Positions 1 through 8,734 of a stretch of DNA of 64,000 bases are shown here, one piece after another. The stretch comes from RYN-230 sp963829725. GTDB taxonomy: Bacteria > Actinomycetota > Actinomycetes > Streptosporangiales > Streptosporangiaceae. Made by a program: the position numbers and the translations under genes. The DNA lies in NCBI GenBank assembly GCA_963829725.1, contig CAWHJW010000010.1, forward strand, positions 434,001 through 498,000, read 5' to 3'. Within the stretch, counting starts at the first letter, position 1, and each line of letters opens with the position of its first letter. The notes beneath the pieces were generated by a model, which was not told the DNA's origin, searched no databases, and was given only the letters and a program-made list of their open reading frames with translations.

Positions 1-255
1 GCCGTTCCGGCCCACCGCGCGCCGCACCAGGCCGCGCCGCGCCAGGGTGGCCAGCGCATGCCGCAGGGTCATCCGGCTGACCCCCAGCCAGGCGGCCAGG
101 TCCTGCTCGGCGGGCATCCGGTCGCCGGGCCGCAGCCGCCCGGCCGCGATCGCCTCGGCCAGCCAGTCCTCGATCTGGGCGTGCACGGTGGTCCCCGGCC
201 CGCGCCCGATGACAGGCGGGGCCGGGGCCAGCGATTCCAGCGGGACCCTTTTCAC
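1..255 (-). CDS. GntR-family transcriptional regulator, N-terminal part (runs off window)
   Basis: A GTG start at 255 opens a frame that stays open to the window edge (85 codons). It encodes a GntR winged helix: an amphipathic helix with AQIEDWLAEAI, then LRPGDRMPAEQDLAAWLGVS and a recognition helix with SRMTLRHALATLARRGL. The effector domain lies outside the window; I expect a UTRA/HutC type because a GTCTAGAC site of that class lies at 1915. The GTG overlaps the TGA of the permease gene in a GTGA, so the two are translationally coupled. It is probably the repressor of the divergent amine-catabolism genes; that role is inferred from position. Confidence 0.85.
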   Translation of the reverse strand, partial: MKRVPLESLAPAPPVIGRGPGTTVHAQIEDWLAEAIAAGRLRPGDRMPAEQDLAAWLGVSRMTLRHALATLARRGLVRRAVGRNG

Positions 256-1829
256 TCCGGGGCGGCGGCCGTCCCCTGGACCAGCGGGGCGTCGTCGCCG
301 GCCGGGCTGATGACCGGGGCGAACTGCTTGCGCCGCCCGACAGCCAGGTAGTAGATCAGGCCGATCAGGGTGATGACCACCGCCACGGTCCACAGGATCG
401 GGATCCGGTTCAGGAAGCCGATCCCGAAGCTCAGCAGCCCGCCGGTCTGCCGCGGCTCGGGGTTGCTGGTCGCCCGCGGCCAGGCGAAGTTGACCAGCAT
501 GGCCCCGCCGTAGGCCAGCGCGAGGACGTTGACCACCGGCCCCCAGCGGCGCAGGCTGAACGGCGCGCTGACCTTCGGCCAGCCGCGCAGCCGGGCCCGC
601 ATGATGACCAGGTTGCCGAGGAAGTAACTGAGGTAGATCATGCCGGTCGCGGCGATGGCGATGGTCCCGGCCCCGGAGTACTTCAGGAACGGCACCGCGG
701 CCAGCACCGCGATCACGATGCTGGCCCACAGCGGGGTGTGCAGCGTCGGGGAGACCCGGGACAGCGCGCCGGAGAATGGCAGCTGGTTGTCCCGGGCCAT
801 GCCGAAGCACAGCCGGATCGTGGCGGCCAGGATGGACAGGCAGCAGACGAAGATGGCCGCGGACACCACCAGCAGGTAGACGGTGGCCAGCCCGGACGGG
901 AAGTTGGCCTCGATCACGTTGGCCGGGTTCCAGCCCAGGCCGCCGTTCCCGGTGATCGCGGTGTGCAGGTTCGGGATGGCCATCAGGACGCCGAGCAGGA
1001 ACACGCCGCCGATGATGAACGCGCCGATCACCGAGTAGAGCACCGCCTTGGGCGCGGCCCGGCGCGGGTCCCTGGTCTCCTCGGCCAGGGTCGAGGCGGT
1101 GTCGAAGCCGTAGATGACGAACAGGCTCATGAACATCGCGGCCAGGAACGTGTTCGGCCCGACGTGCAGGCCACCGCTGTCCGTGACCACGCCGATGCCC
1201 TGGTGGTTGTGAAAGATCAGCAGCACGATCGCGAACACGAACATGCCGAGGATCTCGAACAGCACCCCGGTGTTGTTGATCAGTGCGACCAGCCGCACGC
1301 CGTAGATGTTCAGCACGGTGATGACCACCAGCACGATCAGCGCCACCACCAGCTGGGTGCGCAGGCTGCCGGCGTTCAGGCTGTGCCAGCCCAGCCCGTT
1401 CAGCGCCGGGATGAGCGCGATCGGGATGGTCGCTACCACTGCGGTCACGGTCAGGACTCCTGCGAACAGGTAGATCCATCCGGTGAACCACGAGTACGGA
1501 CGGCTGGCCAGGTACTTGGTCCACTGGAACACCGACCCGGCCACCGGGTAGTGGCTGGACACCTCGGCGAAGTTCAGCGCAACCAGGAACTGGCCGGCCG
1601 CCACCACCGGCCAGGTCCAGATGAACACCCCGCCGATGGTGGTCAGGCCCAGCGCGAACAGGGTGAAGATGCCGGTCGAGGGTGAGATGTAGCTGAACGC
1701 GACCGCGAACGAGCTCCCCAGACCGAGCGAGCGTTTCAGCTCCTGCTTGTACCCGAACCGGGCCAGGTCGGCGGCGTCCCGGTGTTGTCCGGCACTGTGG
1801 TGGTCGGCGGAGAGATCGGGGCGGCTCAT
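252..1829 (-). CDS. APC-family amino acid/amine permease
   Basis: This 525-residue polytopic protein of the amino acid-polyamine-organocation superfamily has about 12 hydrophobic segments. The N-terminal FGYKQELKRSLGLGSSFAVAFSYISPSTGIF and the inner loop with GFDTASTLAEETRDPRRAAPKAV are typical of the family. The length matches eukaryote-like GABA/choline-type APC permeases. It should import a nitrogenous substrate across the cytoplasmic membrane. The next gene is a GntR regulator, and the divergent genes encode a choline-kinase-like enzyme and a dimethylglycine-dehydrogenase-like enzyme. The substrate is therefore likely a methylated amine, amino alcohol or amino acid; this is inference and the exact substrate cannot be read from the sequence. 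The ATG at 1829 is used. Confidence 0.88.
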   Translation of the reverse strand: MSRPDLSADHHSAGQHRDAADLARFGYKQELKRSLGLGSSFAVAFSYISPSTGIFTLFALGLTTIGGVFIWTWPVVAAGQFLVALNFAEVSSHYPVAGSVFQWTKYLASRPYSWFTGWIYLFAGVLTVTAVVATIPIALIPALNGLGWHSLNAGSLRTQLVVALIVLVVITVLNIYGVRLVALINNTGVLFEILGMFVFAIVLLIFHNHQGIGVVTDSGGLHVGPNTFLAAMFMSLFVIYGFDTASTLAEETRDPRRAAPKAVLYSVIGAFIIGGVFLLGVLMAIPNLHTAITGNGGLGWNPANVIEANFPSGLATVYLLVVSAAIFVCCLSILAATIRLCFGMARDNQLPFSGALSRVSPTLHTPLWASIVIAVLAAVPFLKYSGAGTIAIAATGMIYLSYFLGNLVIMRARLRGWPKVSAPFSLRRWGPVVNVLALAYGGAMLVNFAWPRATSNPEPRQTGGLLSFGIGFLNRIPILWTVAVVITLIGLIYYLAVGRRKQFAPVISPAGDDAPLVQGTAAAPE

Positions 1830-1843
1830 CGCTGGTTCTCCCT

Positions 1844-1879
1844 TGGCCTGGGAGCCGCACGTGGCCTGGGAGCCGCACG
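1844..1879. repeat. Exact 18-bp tandem duplication in the divergent promoter region
   Basis: TGGCCTGGGAGCCGCACG occurs at 1844-1861 and again, identically, at 1862-1879, just upstream of the permease start. A perfect duplication in a short intergenic region could be a recent slippage event or a doubled protein-binding site. No other copy was noticed in the window. Confidence 0.85.
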
Positions 1880-1914
1880 GTTGACGCGTAGCGTAAAGTC
1901 CCGCCGAAGTAACT

Positions 1915-1922
1915 GTCTAGAC
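1915..1922. promoter_or_regulatory. Putative HutC/DasR-type GntR operator
   Basis: GTCTAGAC is an 8-bp perfect palindrome matching the GT-N-TA-N-AC pattern known for HutC-subfamily GntR regulators; DasR sites share the GGTCTAGACC core. It lies between the permease (start 1829) and the phosphotransferase (start 1955), where a repressor could control both directions. The local GntR gene at the left edge of the window is the obvious candidate. A TTGACG hexamer at 1881-1886 may be a -35 element, but I see no convincing -10. Confidence 0.55.
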
Positions 1923-1954
1923 CTTTTGCGGCTGGCGTTCTAGCCTCCGGTGCC

Positions 1955-2878
1955 ATGAGAGACGTGGCCGCACTGCCCGCCGACCCGGCCGCCCTATTCG
2001 ACCGGGTGCCCGCGCTGGCCGCGGCACCACGCGCGGTCACTCCCCTGCCGGGCGGCCTGACCAACCGGAACTACAAGGTGGCCACCCCGGACGGGACGTT
2101 CGTCGCCCGGGTGTGGACCCCCGGTGACCTGCTCGCCATCGACCGGGACGCCGAGCATTACAACTCGGTGGCCGCGGCGGCGGCCGGGGTGGGCGCCCCG
2201 GTGGTGGCCTACCAGCCGGCCGACTGCATCCTGGTGCTCCGCTACCTCGACGGCCGCACGCTGCGCAACGAGGACGTCCGCGACCCGGCCATGCTGCCGC
2301 GGATCGCCCGCGCCTGCCGGGCGCTGCACACCGGGCCCCGGTTCGCGGGCGAGTTCAACATGTTCGAGGTGCAGCAGCGCTACCTGGCGGTCGCCCGGGC
2401 GCACGGCATCGCCGTCCCGGACGGCTACCTGGACCTGATGCCCGGCGTGAACGCGGCCCGCACGGCGCTGGCGGTACGGGACACGCCGACGGTGCCGTGC
2501 AACAACGACCTGCTGGCCGCCAACTTCATCGACGACGGCAGCCGGATCGCTCTGATCGACTACGAGTACTCCGGCAACAACGATCCCTGCTTCGAGCTGG
2601 GCAACATCGGCGCCGAATGCGGGCTGCCCCCGGACGGCCTCGCCGAGCTGGTGCGGCAGTACTACGGGGGGCCGTTGCGAAATAAGGTGGCCCGGGCCCG
2701 CATCCTGGGCCTGGTAGGCGCCTACGGTTGGACGCTGTGGGGGGCGATCCAGCAGGCCGCCAGCCCGCTGCACTTCGACTTCGCCGGCTGGGCGATGGCG
2801 CGCTACGAATTCGCGGCCGCCGGCCTGGCCGGCCCGGACTTCCGGCGGCTGCTGGACGACGTGGTGCGCGATGACTGA
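1955..2878 (+). CDS. Choline kinase/aminoglycoside phosphotransferase-family protein
   Basis: This 307-residue protein has the protein-kinase-like fold of choline/ethanolamine/thiamine kinases (LicA/CotH type). The substrate-anchoring segment PLPGGLTNRNYKV is near residue 30. The catalytic loop reads VPCNNDLLAANFID and the metal-binding segment reads IALIDYEYSGNNDPCFELGN. In most relatives the loop begins with H-N-D; here the His position is Asn, while the Asp and the downstream Asn are kept. The gene overlaps the next one by 8 bases, so the kinase-like protein and the flavoenzyme are made together. An ATP-dependent phosphorylation of an amino alcohol is likely; whether it is catalytic or a substrate-binding partner is open. 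Confidence 0.82.
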   Translation: MRDVAALPADPAALFDRVPALAAAPRAVTPLPGGLTNRNYKVATPDGTFVARVWTPGDLLAIDRDAEHYNSVAAAAAGVGAPVVAYQPADCILVLRYLDGRTLRNEDVRDPAMLPRIARACRALHTGPRFAGEFNMFEVQQRYLAVARAHGIAVPDGYLDLMPGVNAARTALAVRDTPTVPCNNDLLAANFIDDGSRIALIDYEYSGNNDPCFELGNIGAECGLPPDGLAELVRQYYGGPLRNKVARARILGLVGAYGWTLWGAIQQAASPLHFDFAGWAMARYEFAAAGLAGPDFRRLLDDVVRDD

Positions 2879-5366
2879 GAGGTTCCGGGTCGTCATCATC
2901 GGCGGCGGCGTCATCGGCACCAGCGCCGCCTACCACCTGGCGCATCTGGGCTGCACCGACGTGCTGCTGCTGGAGCAGGGGCAGCTGTCCTGCGGCACCA
3001 CCTGGCACGCGGCCGGGCTGGTCGGCCAGTTGCGCGCCTCGGAGAGCGGCACCCGGCTGGTGCAGTATTCCACCGAGCTGTACTCCCGGCTGGAGGCGGA
3101 GACCGGGCTGACCGCCGGGTTCCGCCGCTGCGGCGGGCTCATCGTGGCCCGCACCCCGGAGCGGCTCACCCAGCTGCGCCGGACCGCCGCGGCCGCGGCC
3201 GCGTTCGGCCTGCAGGCCGAGATGCTCACCCCGGCGCAGGCCCGGGCCCGGTATCCGCTGATGGAGACGGCCGACCTGGCCGGGGCGATCTGGCTGCCGG
3301 ACGACGGCAAGGCCAACCCGACCGACCTGACCTACGCGCTGGCCAAGGGCGCCCGGAACCGGGGCGTCACCATCCGCGAGCGGGCCCGGGTGACCGCGAT
3401 CCTGGCCGCCGACGGCCCGGCCGGCCGGGCGGTGACCGGGGTGCGCACGGACGGGGGCGACATCGAGGCGGAGATCGTGGTCAACTGCGCCGGGCAGTGG
3501 GCCAAGCAGGTCGGCGGCTGGGCCGGGGTGACCGTGCCGCTGCACTCCTGCGAGCACTTCTACGTGGTCACCGACCAGATCGACGGGGTGCACCGGGACC
3601 TGCCGGTGCTGCGGGACCCGGACGGGTACACCTACCTCAAGGAGGAAGTGGGCGGCCTGCTGGCCGGTGGCTTCGAGCCGGAGGCCAAGCCGTGGGTTGA
3701 CCCCGCGCAGATCCCGTACCCGTTCGAGTTCCAGCTGCTCGGCGAGGACTGGGAGCACTTCGGGATCCTCATGGAGCAGGCCCAGGTCCGCATCCCGGCG
3801 CTGCGCGAGGCCGGCATCAAGAAGTTCTACAACGGCCCGGAGAGCTTCACCCCGGACAACCAGTTCATCATCGGCGAGGCCCCGGAGCTGCGGGGCTTCT
3901 TCGTGGCGGCCGGCTTCAACTCGGTCGGCATCGCCTCGGCGGGCGGGGCGGGCCGGGCGCTCGCGCAGTGGATCCTGTCCGGGGACCCCGGGCTGGACCT
4001 GACCAGCGCGGACATCCGGCGGTTCGCCCGGTTCCACGGCAACACAAACTGGCTGCGCGACCGGGTCGGCGAGGTGCTCGGGCTGCACTACGCCGTGCCC
4101 TGGCCGAACCGGGAACTGCGCAGCGCCCGGCCGCTGCGCCGCTCTCCCGTGCACCACCTGCTCGAGCGGGCGGGCGCCTGCTTCGGCAGCCGGATGGGCT
4201 GGGAGCGGCCCAGCGTGTTCGCGCCGCCCGGGGTGACGCCGGAGATCGGGTACTCCTGGGACGCGCCGAACTGGCTGCCCTGGTCCGCGGCCGAGCAGCA
4301 GGCCGCCCGCCGGGACGTGGCCATCTTCGACCAGACCTCGTTCTCCAAGTACCTGCTGACCGGGCCGGGCGCCGAGCAGGCGCTGCAGTGGCTGTGCACC
4401 GCGGACGTCGCGGTCCCGCCCGGGCGGGTGGTGTACACCGGGATGCTCAGCGCGGCGGGCCGGTACGAGTCCGACCTGACCGTGACCCGGCTGTCCGCCG
4501 ATGAATTCCTGCTGGTCAGCAGCTCGGCGACGACCGAGCGGGACAAAGACCTCATTGCTCGGAACAAAGACCACATGTCGCAACGCACCCCGCGGGGCAA
4601 TCACGCCAGCCTGGTCGACGTGACCTCGGCCTATGCCGTGTTCGGCGTCATGGGGCCCCGGTCGCGGGAACTGCTGGGCGCCGTGTCCCCCGACGACTTC
4701 AGTGACGCCGCGTTCCCGTTCGGGACGAGCCGGGAGGTGTCCATCGGCTACTTCACGGTGCGGGCCACCCGGATCACCTACGTGGGCGAGCTGGGCTGGG
4801 AGCTGTACGTGCCGGCCGAGTGCGGGGTCGGCGTGTTCGAGGTGCTGGCCGCTTCCGGTGCGGCCTTCGGGCTGGTCAACGCCGGCTACTACACGATCGA
4901 GTCGATGCGCCTGGAGAAGGGCTACCGGGCCTTCGGCCGGGAGCTGACCCCGGAGTACGGCCCGGTGGAGGCGGGCCTGCTGTTCGCCTGCAAGCTGGCA
5001 TCCGGTGTCCCGTTCCTGGGCGCCGACGCGGTGCGGCAGGCCCGCGCCGAGGGCCCGCGGCGGCGGCTGGTCTCGGTCCTGGCCACCGATCCTGGCCGGG
5101 CCGGCCGCAGCCCCATGCTGTGGGGCGGAGAGCTGATCCTGCGGGACGGCGTGGCGGTGGGCCAGCTGACCTCGGCCGCCTGGGCCGAGGCCCTCGGCTG
5201 CGCCGCGGGCCTCGGCTACCTGCGTCACCCAGCCGGCGAGGTGGTCACGCCCGAATTCCTCGGGTCCGGCCGCTACCAGGTCAACGCAGGCGGCGAGCTT
5301 TACCCGGCCCGGGTGACCACCCGGCCGCCGTACGATCCGGCCGGCGACCGGGTGCGGGGCCGCTGA
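2871..5366 (+). CDS. FAD-dependent oxidoreductase with GcvT-like folate domain (dimethylglycine/sarcosine dehydrogenase family)
   Basis: This 831-residue two-domain enzyme carries a DAO-type FAD domain at residues 1 to about 390. It begins with VVIIGGGVIGTSAAYHL and contains GTTWHAAG, whose His46 corresponds to the residue that covalently binds FAD in dimethylglycine dehydrogenase. An aminomethyltransferase (GcvT)-like folate-binding region follows to the C terminus, with YTIESMRLEKGYRAFGRELT. Relatives oxidatively demethylate N-methylated glycines and pass the one-carbon unit to tetrahydrofolate. The ATG lies inside the 3' end of the upstream kinase gene. With the permease and kinase this suggests breakdown of a choline- or betaine-derived compound. 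The precise substrate is not determined. Confidence 0.88.
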   Translation: MTERFRVVIIGGGVIGTSAAYHLAHLGCTDVLLLEQGQLSCGTTWHAAGLVGQLRASESGTRLVQYSTELYSRLEAETGLTAGFRRCGGLIVARTPERLTQLRRTAAAAAAFGLQAEMLTPAQARARYPLMETADLAGAIWLPDDGKANPTDLTYALAKGARNRGVTIRERARVTAILAADGPAGRAVTGVRTDGGDIEAEIVVNCAGQWAKQVGGWAGVTVPLHSCEHFYVVTDQIDGVHRDLPVLRDPDGYTYLKEEVGGLLAGGFEPEAKPWVDPAQIPYPFEFQLLGEDWEHFGILMEQAQVRIPALREAGIKKFYNGPESFTPDNQFIIGEAPELRGFFVAAGFNSVGIASAGGAGRALAQWILSGDPGLDLTSADIRRFARFHGNTNWLRDRVGEVLGLHYAVPWPNRELRSARPLRRSPVHHLLERAGACFGSRMGWERPSVFAPPGVTPEIGYSWDAPNWLPWSAAEQQAARRDVAIFDQTSFSKYLLTGPGAEQALQWLCTADVAVPPGRVVYTGMLSAAGRYESDLTVTRLSADEFLLVSSSATTERDKDLIARNKDHMSQRTPRGNHASLVDVTSAYAVFGVMGPRSRELLGAVSPDDFSDAAFPFGTSREVSIGYFTVRATRITYVGELGWELYVPAECGVGVFEVLAASGAAFGLVNAGYYTIESMRLEKGYRAFGRELTPEYGPVEAGLLFACKLASGVPFLGADAVRQARAEGPRRRLVSVLATDPGRAGRSPMLWGGELILRDGVAVGQLTSAAWAEALGCAAGLGYLRHPAGEVVTPEFLGSGRYQVNAGGELYPARVTTRPPYDPAGDRVRGR

Positions 5367-5412
5367 CCCCCCCGCCACGCGACTTGCGCCGGATCGCCAA
5401 GTCGCGGCTCCG

Positions 5413-5550
5413 GCCCGCCCTGGCCAAGCTCGGCGGGACGCGCAGCACGGCACCGCACACGGCGGGCGCCAAGCGGTCGAAGATCTCTGCGAACGAATGA
5501 TCATCCGCGGCCGCCAGGCGCGCCGCCAGCAGCGCGTCGGGCCCCCACAT
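5413..5550 (-). pseudogene. Remnant of an ECF sigma factor (N-terminal fragment)
   Basis: Read leftward from 5550, the frame encodes LLAARLAAADDHSFAEIFDR followed by LAPAVCGAVLRV. This closely resembles sigma region 1/2 of SigK/SigJ-like ECF factors, which typically read as DD-F-E-Y/F-DRLAP-VYG-LRV. The similarity stops after about 45 residues, and what follows has no sigma-like sequence. No region 4 is visible nearby. It is therefore a decayed fragment between the flavoenzyme and the SulP gene, in an otherwise gene-free stretch of about 400 bases. Family recognition is from memory of the motif and has not been searched. Confidence 0.5.
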
Positions 5551-5763
5551 CCTGGACAGCGCGGCCGGCTGGGCCTGGGCAACGCCCGCTTACCCCGCGC
5601 GCCGCCGCTGGCCGGGGCGCGGTCTGCGCATGCACGAGGGACTGCACAGGCGCGATCATGGCTCCAGCCCGGGACCGGCTGGGCGGCGAGCCGTCCCGGG
5701 ATGCCGCGGCGGGGCATGATTACCAGATCGGGAGCAGCGGGCGACAGGGGGCACGAGGTGACC

Positions 5764-7446
5764 ATGGCGCCGCGGTGGGCACGGCCCCAGGACTGGCCGG
5801 TGCTGCGCGGGGTCCGGCCGGTGCACCGTGCCCAGCTGGGCGGGGACCTGCTGGCCGGGCTCACCCTGGCCGCGCTGGGCATCCCGGAGGTGCTCGGTTA
5901 CGCCCGGATCGCCGGCATGCCGGTGGTGACCGGGCTGTACACGCTGCTGCTGCCGATGGCCCTGTACGCCGCGCTGGGCGCCTCACGGCTCCTGGTGGTC
6001 GCGGCGGACTCAGCGACCGCGGCACTGCTGGCCGGCGCGCTGACCCGGCTGGCCGTGCCGCAGTCACCGGAATACATCCGGCTGGCCGGGCTGGCGGCCC
6101 TGCTCACCGGCGTGCTGCTGCTGCTCGCCCGGCTGGCCCGGCTCGGCTTCCTGGCCAGCTTCCTGTCCCGTACGGTGCTGCTCGGGTTCCTCACCGGGGT
6201 CGGGATCCAGGTCGCAATCAGCCAGCTGCCGGACATGCTGGGCATCACCGCGCCGAGCCCGCACACGCTGGTCAAGCTGGCGCAGACGGTCACCGCACTG
6301 GGCACCGCGCAGCCGGCCACCGTGGCGGTGTCCGCCGGGGTGATCGCGGTGATGCTGGCCGCCCGGCGGATCGCCCGCCGGATCCCCGGCGCGCTGATCG
6401 CGGTGACCGGGGCGATCGGAGTCAGCTGGGCGGCCGGCCTGCAGGCCCGGGGCGTGCGGGTGCTCGGCGTGGTGCCCCGCGGCCTGCCCCGGCTGGAGCT
6501 GCCCGCCCTCGGGCTGCACGACGCGGCGGCGCTGCTGGGCACGGCCGCGTCGATCTTCATCGTCATCCTGGCGCAGAGCGCGGCCACGGCGCGGGCCTAC
6601 GCGGCCAAGTACGGCGAGCAGTCCAGCACCGACACCGACCTGGTGGGGCTCGGCGCCGGCAACATCGCCGCCGCGTTCACCGGCACCTTCGTGGTCAACG
6701 GCAGCCCGACCAAGACCCAGATCGTGGACGACGCGGGCGGCCGGTCACAGCTCGCCTCCCTGACCACCTGCGCGCTGGCCGCGATCGTCCTGCTGGTGGC
6801 CACCGGCCCGCTGCGTTACCTGCCGATCGCCGCGCTGGCCTCGGTGGTCTTCCTCATCGGCGCGGAACTGGTCGATGTGCGCGGGATGCGGCGGATCCGG
6901 GCCGTGCGGGCCGGTGAGTTCGCCGTGGCCCTGATCACGGCGGCGGCCGTGGTGGCGCTCGGCGTCCAGTGGGGCATCGGCGTGGCCGTGGTCGCGTCCA
7001 TCATCGACCACCTGCGGCACAGCTACCGGCCCCGCAGCTGCCTGCTGGTGAAGTCGGCCGCCGGGCACTGGCAGCCCGCCCCGGTGGCGCCGGGAGCGCG
7101 GACCGAGCCGGGGCTGGTGGCCTACCGGTTCGGCACCAGCCTCTATTACGCGAACGCGGGCCAGTTCGCCGAGGACCTGCTCAGCCTGGCCACGCACGGC
7201 GAACCGCTGCGCTGGCTGGTGCTGGACGGCGCGGCCATCGGGGACGTGGACTACACGGCGTCGGCCATCGTGGCCACGGCCATCCGGCGGCTGCACGCGG
7301 CGCACATCCAGGTGATCGTGACCAGCATGGCGGACCCGGTCCGGGCCCAGCTCCGGCACTACGGGATCAGCGGCGGCGACGGCCCGGACGCGTTCTATGA
7401 CACCCCGGGCGAGGCGCTTGAGGCATTCCACGCCGACCCGGCCTAG
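5764..7446 (+). CDS. SulP-family anion transporter with C-terminal STAS domain
   Basis: This 560-residue protein starts at ATG 5764, preceded by GAGG five bases upstream; longer readings upstream are unlike the family. The membrane domain has about 10-12 helices and starts with GDLLAGLTLAALGIPEVLGYARIAGMP, the SulP signature region. A cytoplasmic STAS domain covers about residues 440-545, with LRWLVLDGAAIGDVDYTASA. SulP proteins move sulfate, bicarbonate, fumarate or related anions. It stands alone, convergent with the fahA operon, so neighbours do not fix the substrate. Confidence 0.92.
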   Translation: MAPRWARPQDWPVLRGVRPVHRAQLGGDLLAGLTLAALGIPEVLGYARIAGMPVVTGLYTLLLPMALYAALGASRLLVVAADSATAALLAGALTRLAVPQSPEYIRLAGLAALLTGVLLLLARLARLGFLASFLSRTVLLGFLTGVGIQVAISQLPDMLGITAPSPHTLVKLAQTVTALGTAQPATVAVSAGVIAVMLAARRIARRIPGALIAVTGAIGVSWAAGLQARGVRVLGVVPRGLPRLELPALGLHDAAALLGTAASIFIVILAQSAATARAYAAKYGEQSSTDTDLVGLGAGNIAAAFTGTFVVNGSPTKTQIVDDAGGRSQLASLTTCALAAIVLLVATGPLRYLPIAALASVVFLIGAELVDVRGMRRIRAVRAGEFAVALITAAAVVALGVQWGIGVAVVASIIDHLRHSYRPRSCLLVKSAAGHWQPAPVAPGARTEPGLVAYRFGTSLYYANAGQFAEDLLSLATHGEPLRWLVLDGAAIGDVDYTASAIVATAIRRLHAAHIQVIVTSMADPVRAQLRHYGISGGDGPDAFYDTPGEALEAFHADPA

Positions 7447-7490
7447 GCCGCTGGCGACGCCGGGGGTTACCTGGAGTCGTCTTCGCGGGG

Positions 7491-7580
7491 GGTTACGGGG
7501 GGGTGTTGCCGCGGGGTGAAGTGCCGGGGGGTTACGGGGGGTTGTTGCCGCGGGGTGAAATGCCGGGGGGTTACCGGGGG
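7491..7580. repeat. 39-bp direct tandem repeat between convergent genes
   Basis: GGTTAC begins units at 7491, 7530 and 7569, an exact 39-base period. Two full copies differ at only a few positions (a core with TTGCCGCGGGGTGAA) and a partial third runs into the fahA stop codon. A related, shorter GGTTACCTGGAGTCGTC block lies at 7465. The period is a multiple of three. I see no hairpin that would make it a terminator. Confidence 0.8.
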
Positions 7581-8734
7581 TCGTCCCCCCGGGCAAGCAC
7601 CGTGCCCGAGGCGCAGCCGAACTCGATCCGCGAGCCGCCCGGGCCGGGCGCGGAGCCGCACAGGGTGACGGTGTCGCCGTCGGCCAGGTAGCCGAGCACC
7701 TGCCCGCCGGGCAGCAGGAGGGGCTCCCGGCCGCCCACGGTCAGCTCCAGCAGGCAGCCCTGCTCGTCACGGCGGAAACTGGACACCGTCCCGGAGCCGT
7801 AGAGGTCGCCGGTCCGGACCGGCGCGCCGTTCACGGTGAGGTGGGCGAGCTGCTGCGCGGCGGTCCAGTACATGGTGGCGAACTGCGGCCGGGAGACGAC
7901 CTGGCCGTTGACGCTCACCGCCAGTTCGATGTCCAGTCCCCACGGCTGGCCGGAGCGCAGGTAATCCAGGGGCAGCGGATCCTGGGCCGGCGGCACTACC
8001 CGGGCCTGCTCCAGCGCGGCCAGCGGGACGACCCACGGGGAGATCGTGGTCGCGAACGACTTGCTCAGGAACGGCCCGAGCGGGCGTGACTCGAACGCCT
8101 GGATATCCCGTGCGCTCCAGTCGATCAGCAGCACGACGCCGAAGATGTGCGCCGCGGCGTCATCGACCGGTACCGGCTGGCCGGGCTGAGTGCCCGCCCC
8201 GACCACGAACCCGACTTCGGCCTCGAAATCGAGCCGCCGGGTGGGCGCCAGCTCGGGCCGCCCGTGACCGGGCGCGATGGGGCCCTGCGGGCGCCGCACC
8301 GGGGTGCCGCTGACCACCACGGTGCCGGCCCGGCCGTGGTAGCCGACCGGCATCTCCCGCCAGTTGCGGGCGAGCGACGGGTCGGCCGGGCGGAGGATCC
8401 GCGCGGCGTTGGTGGCGTGCTCCAGCGACGAGTAGAAGTCCGTGTAGTCCGCCACCTCGAACGGCAGGTGCAGGGTGGCCTCGGCGATCGGCACCAGGTC
8501 GGTGATCTGGCCGCCGCGGATGAAGCCGTGCAGCCGTTCCCTGGCGCGCTGCCAGGCCCGCGGGCCGCGGGCCATGAAAGCGTTCAGCGACGGGACGCCG
8601 AAGGTCGGGTCGCCGAAGGCCCGCTCCAGGTCGATGATGTGCGTACCCAGGCCCGCTCCCACCCGGGGACGGTCGGAGCCGCGGGAGAACACGCAGTACG
8701 GCATGGCGTGCTCGGTGAAGGTCAGCAAGGTCAA
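7571..8734 (-). CDS. fahA: Fumarylacetoacetase
   Basis: This 387-residue enzyme hydrolyses fumarylacetoacetate to fumarate and acetoacetate, the last step of tyrosine/homogentisate breakdown. The N-terminal SH3-like part contains MPYCVFSRGSDRPRVGAGLG. The catalytic C-terminal domain carries the metal and active-site region DFEAEVGFVVG and LLIDWSARDIQAFE. The reading used starts at TTG 8734, which overlaps the stop of the upstream gntR in TTGA; an ATG at 8704 would also give a near-complete protein. It is the third gene of the hmgA-gntR-fahA operon. Confidence 0.93.
   Translation of the reverse strand: MTLLTFTEHAMPYCVFSRGSDRPRVGAGLGTHIIDLERAFGDPTFGVPSLNAFMARGPRAWQRARERLHGFIRGGQITDLVPIAEATLHLPFEVADYTDFYSSLEHATNAARILRPADPSLARNWREMPVGYHGRAGTVVVSGTPVRRPQGPIAPGHGRPELAPTRRLDFEAEVGFVVGAGTQPGQPVPVDDAAAHIFGVVLLIDWSARDIQAFESRPLGPFLSKSFATTISPWVVPLAALEQARVVPPAQDPLPLDYLRSGQPWGLDIELAVSVNGQVVSRPQFATMYWTAAQQLAHLTVNGAPVRTGDLYGSGTVSSFRRDEQGCLLELTVGGREPLLLPGGQVLGYLADGDTVTLCGSAPGPGGSRIEFGCASGTVLARGDDPR

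Noticed and set aside
738..1685. Plus-strand frame opposite the APC permease
   Set aside because: It is antisense to a gene with clear transporter motifs, and the product is His/Gln/Arg-rich with no fold-like pattern.
2526..5882. A long open frame on the minus strand opposite the FAD oxidoreductase gene
   Set aside because: It is antisense to a clear enzyme gene, is Arg/Gly/Pro/His-rich, and is open only because of the high GC content.
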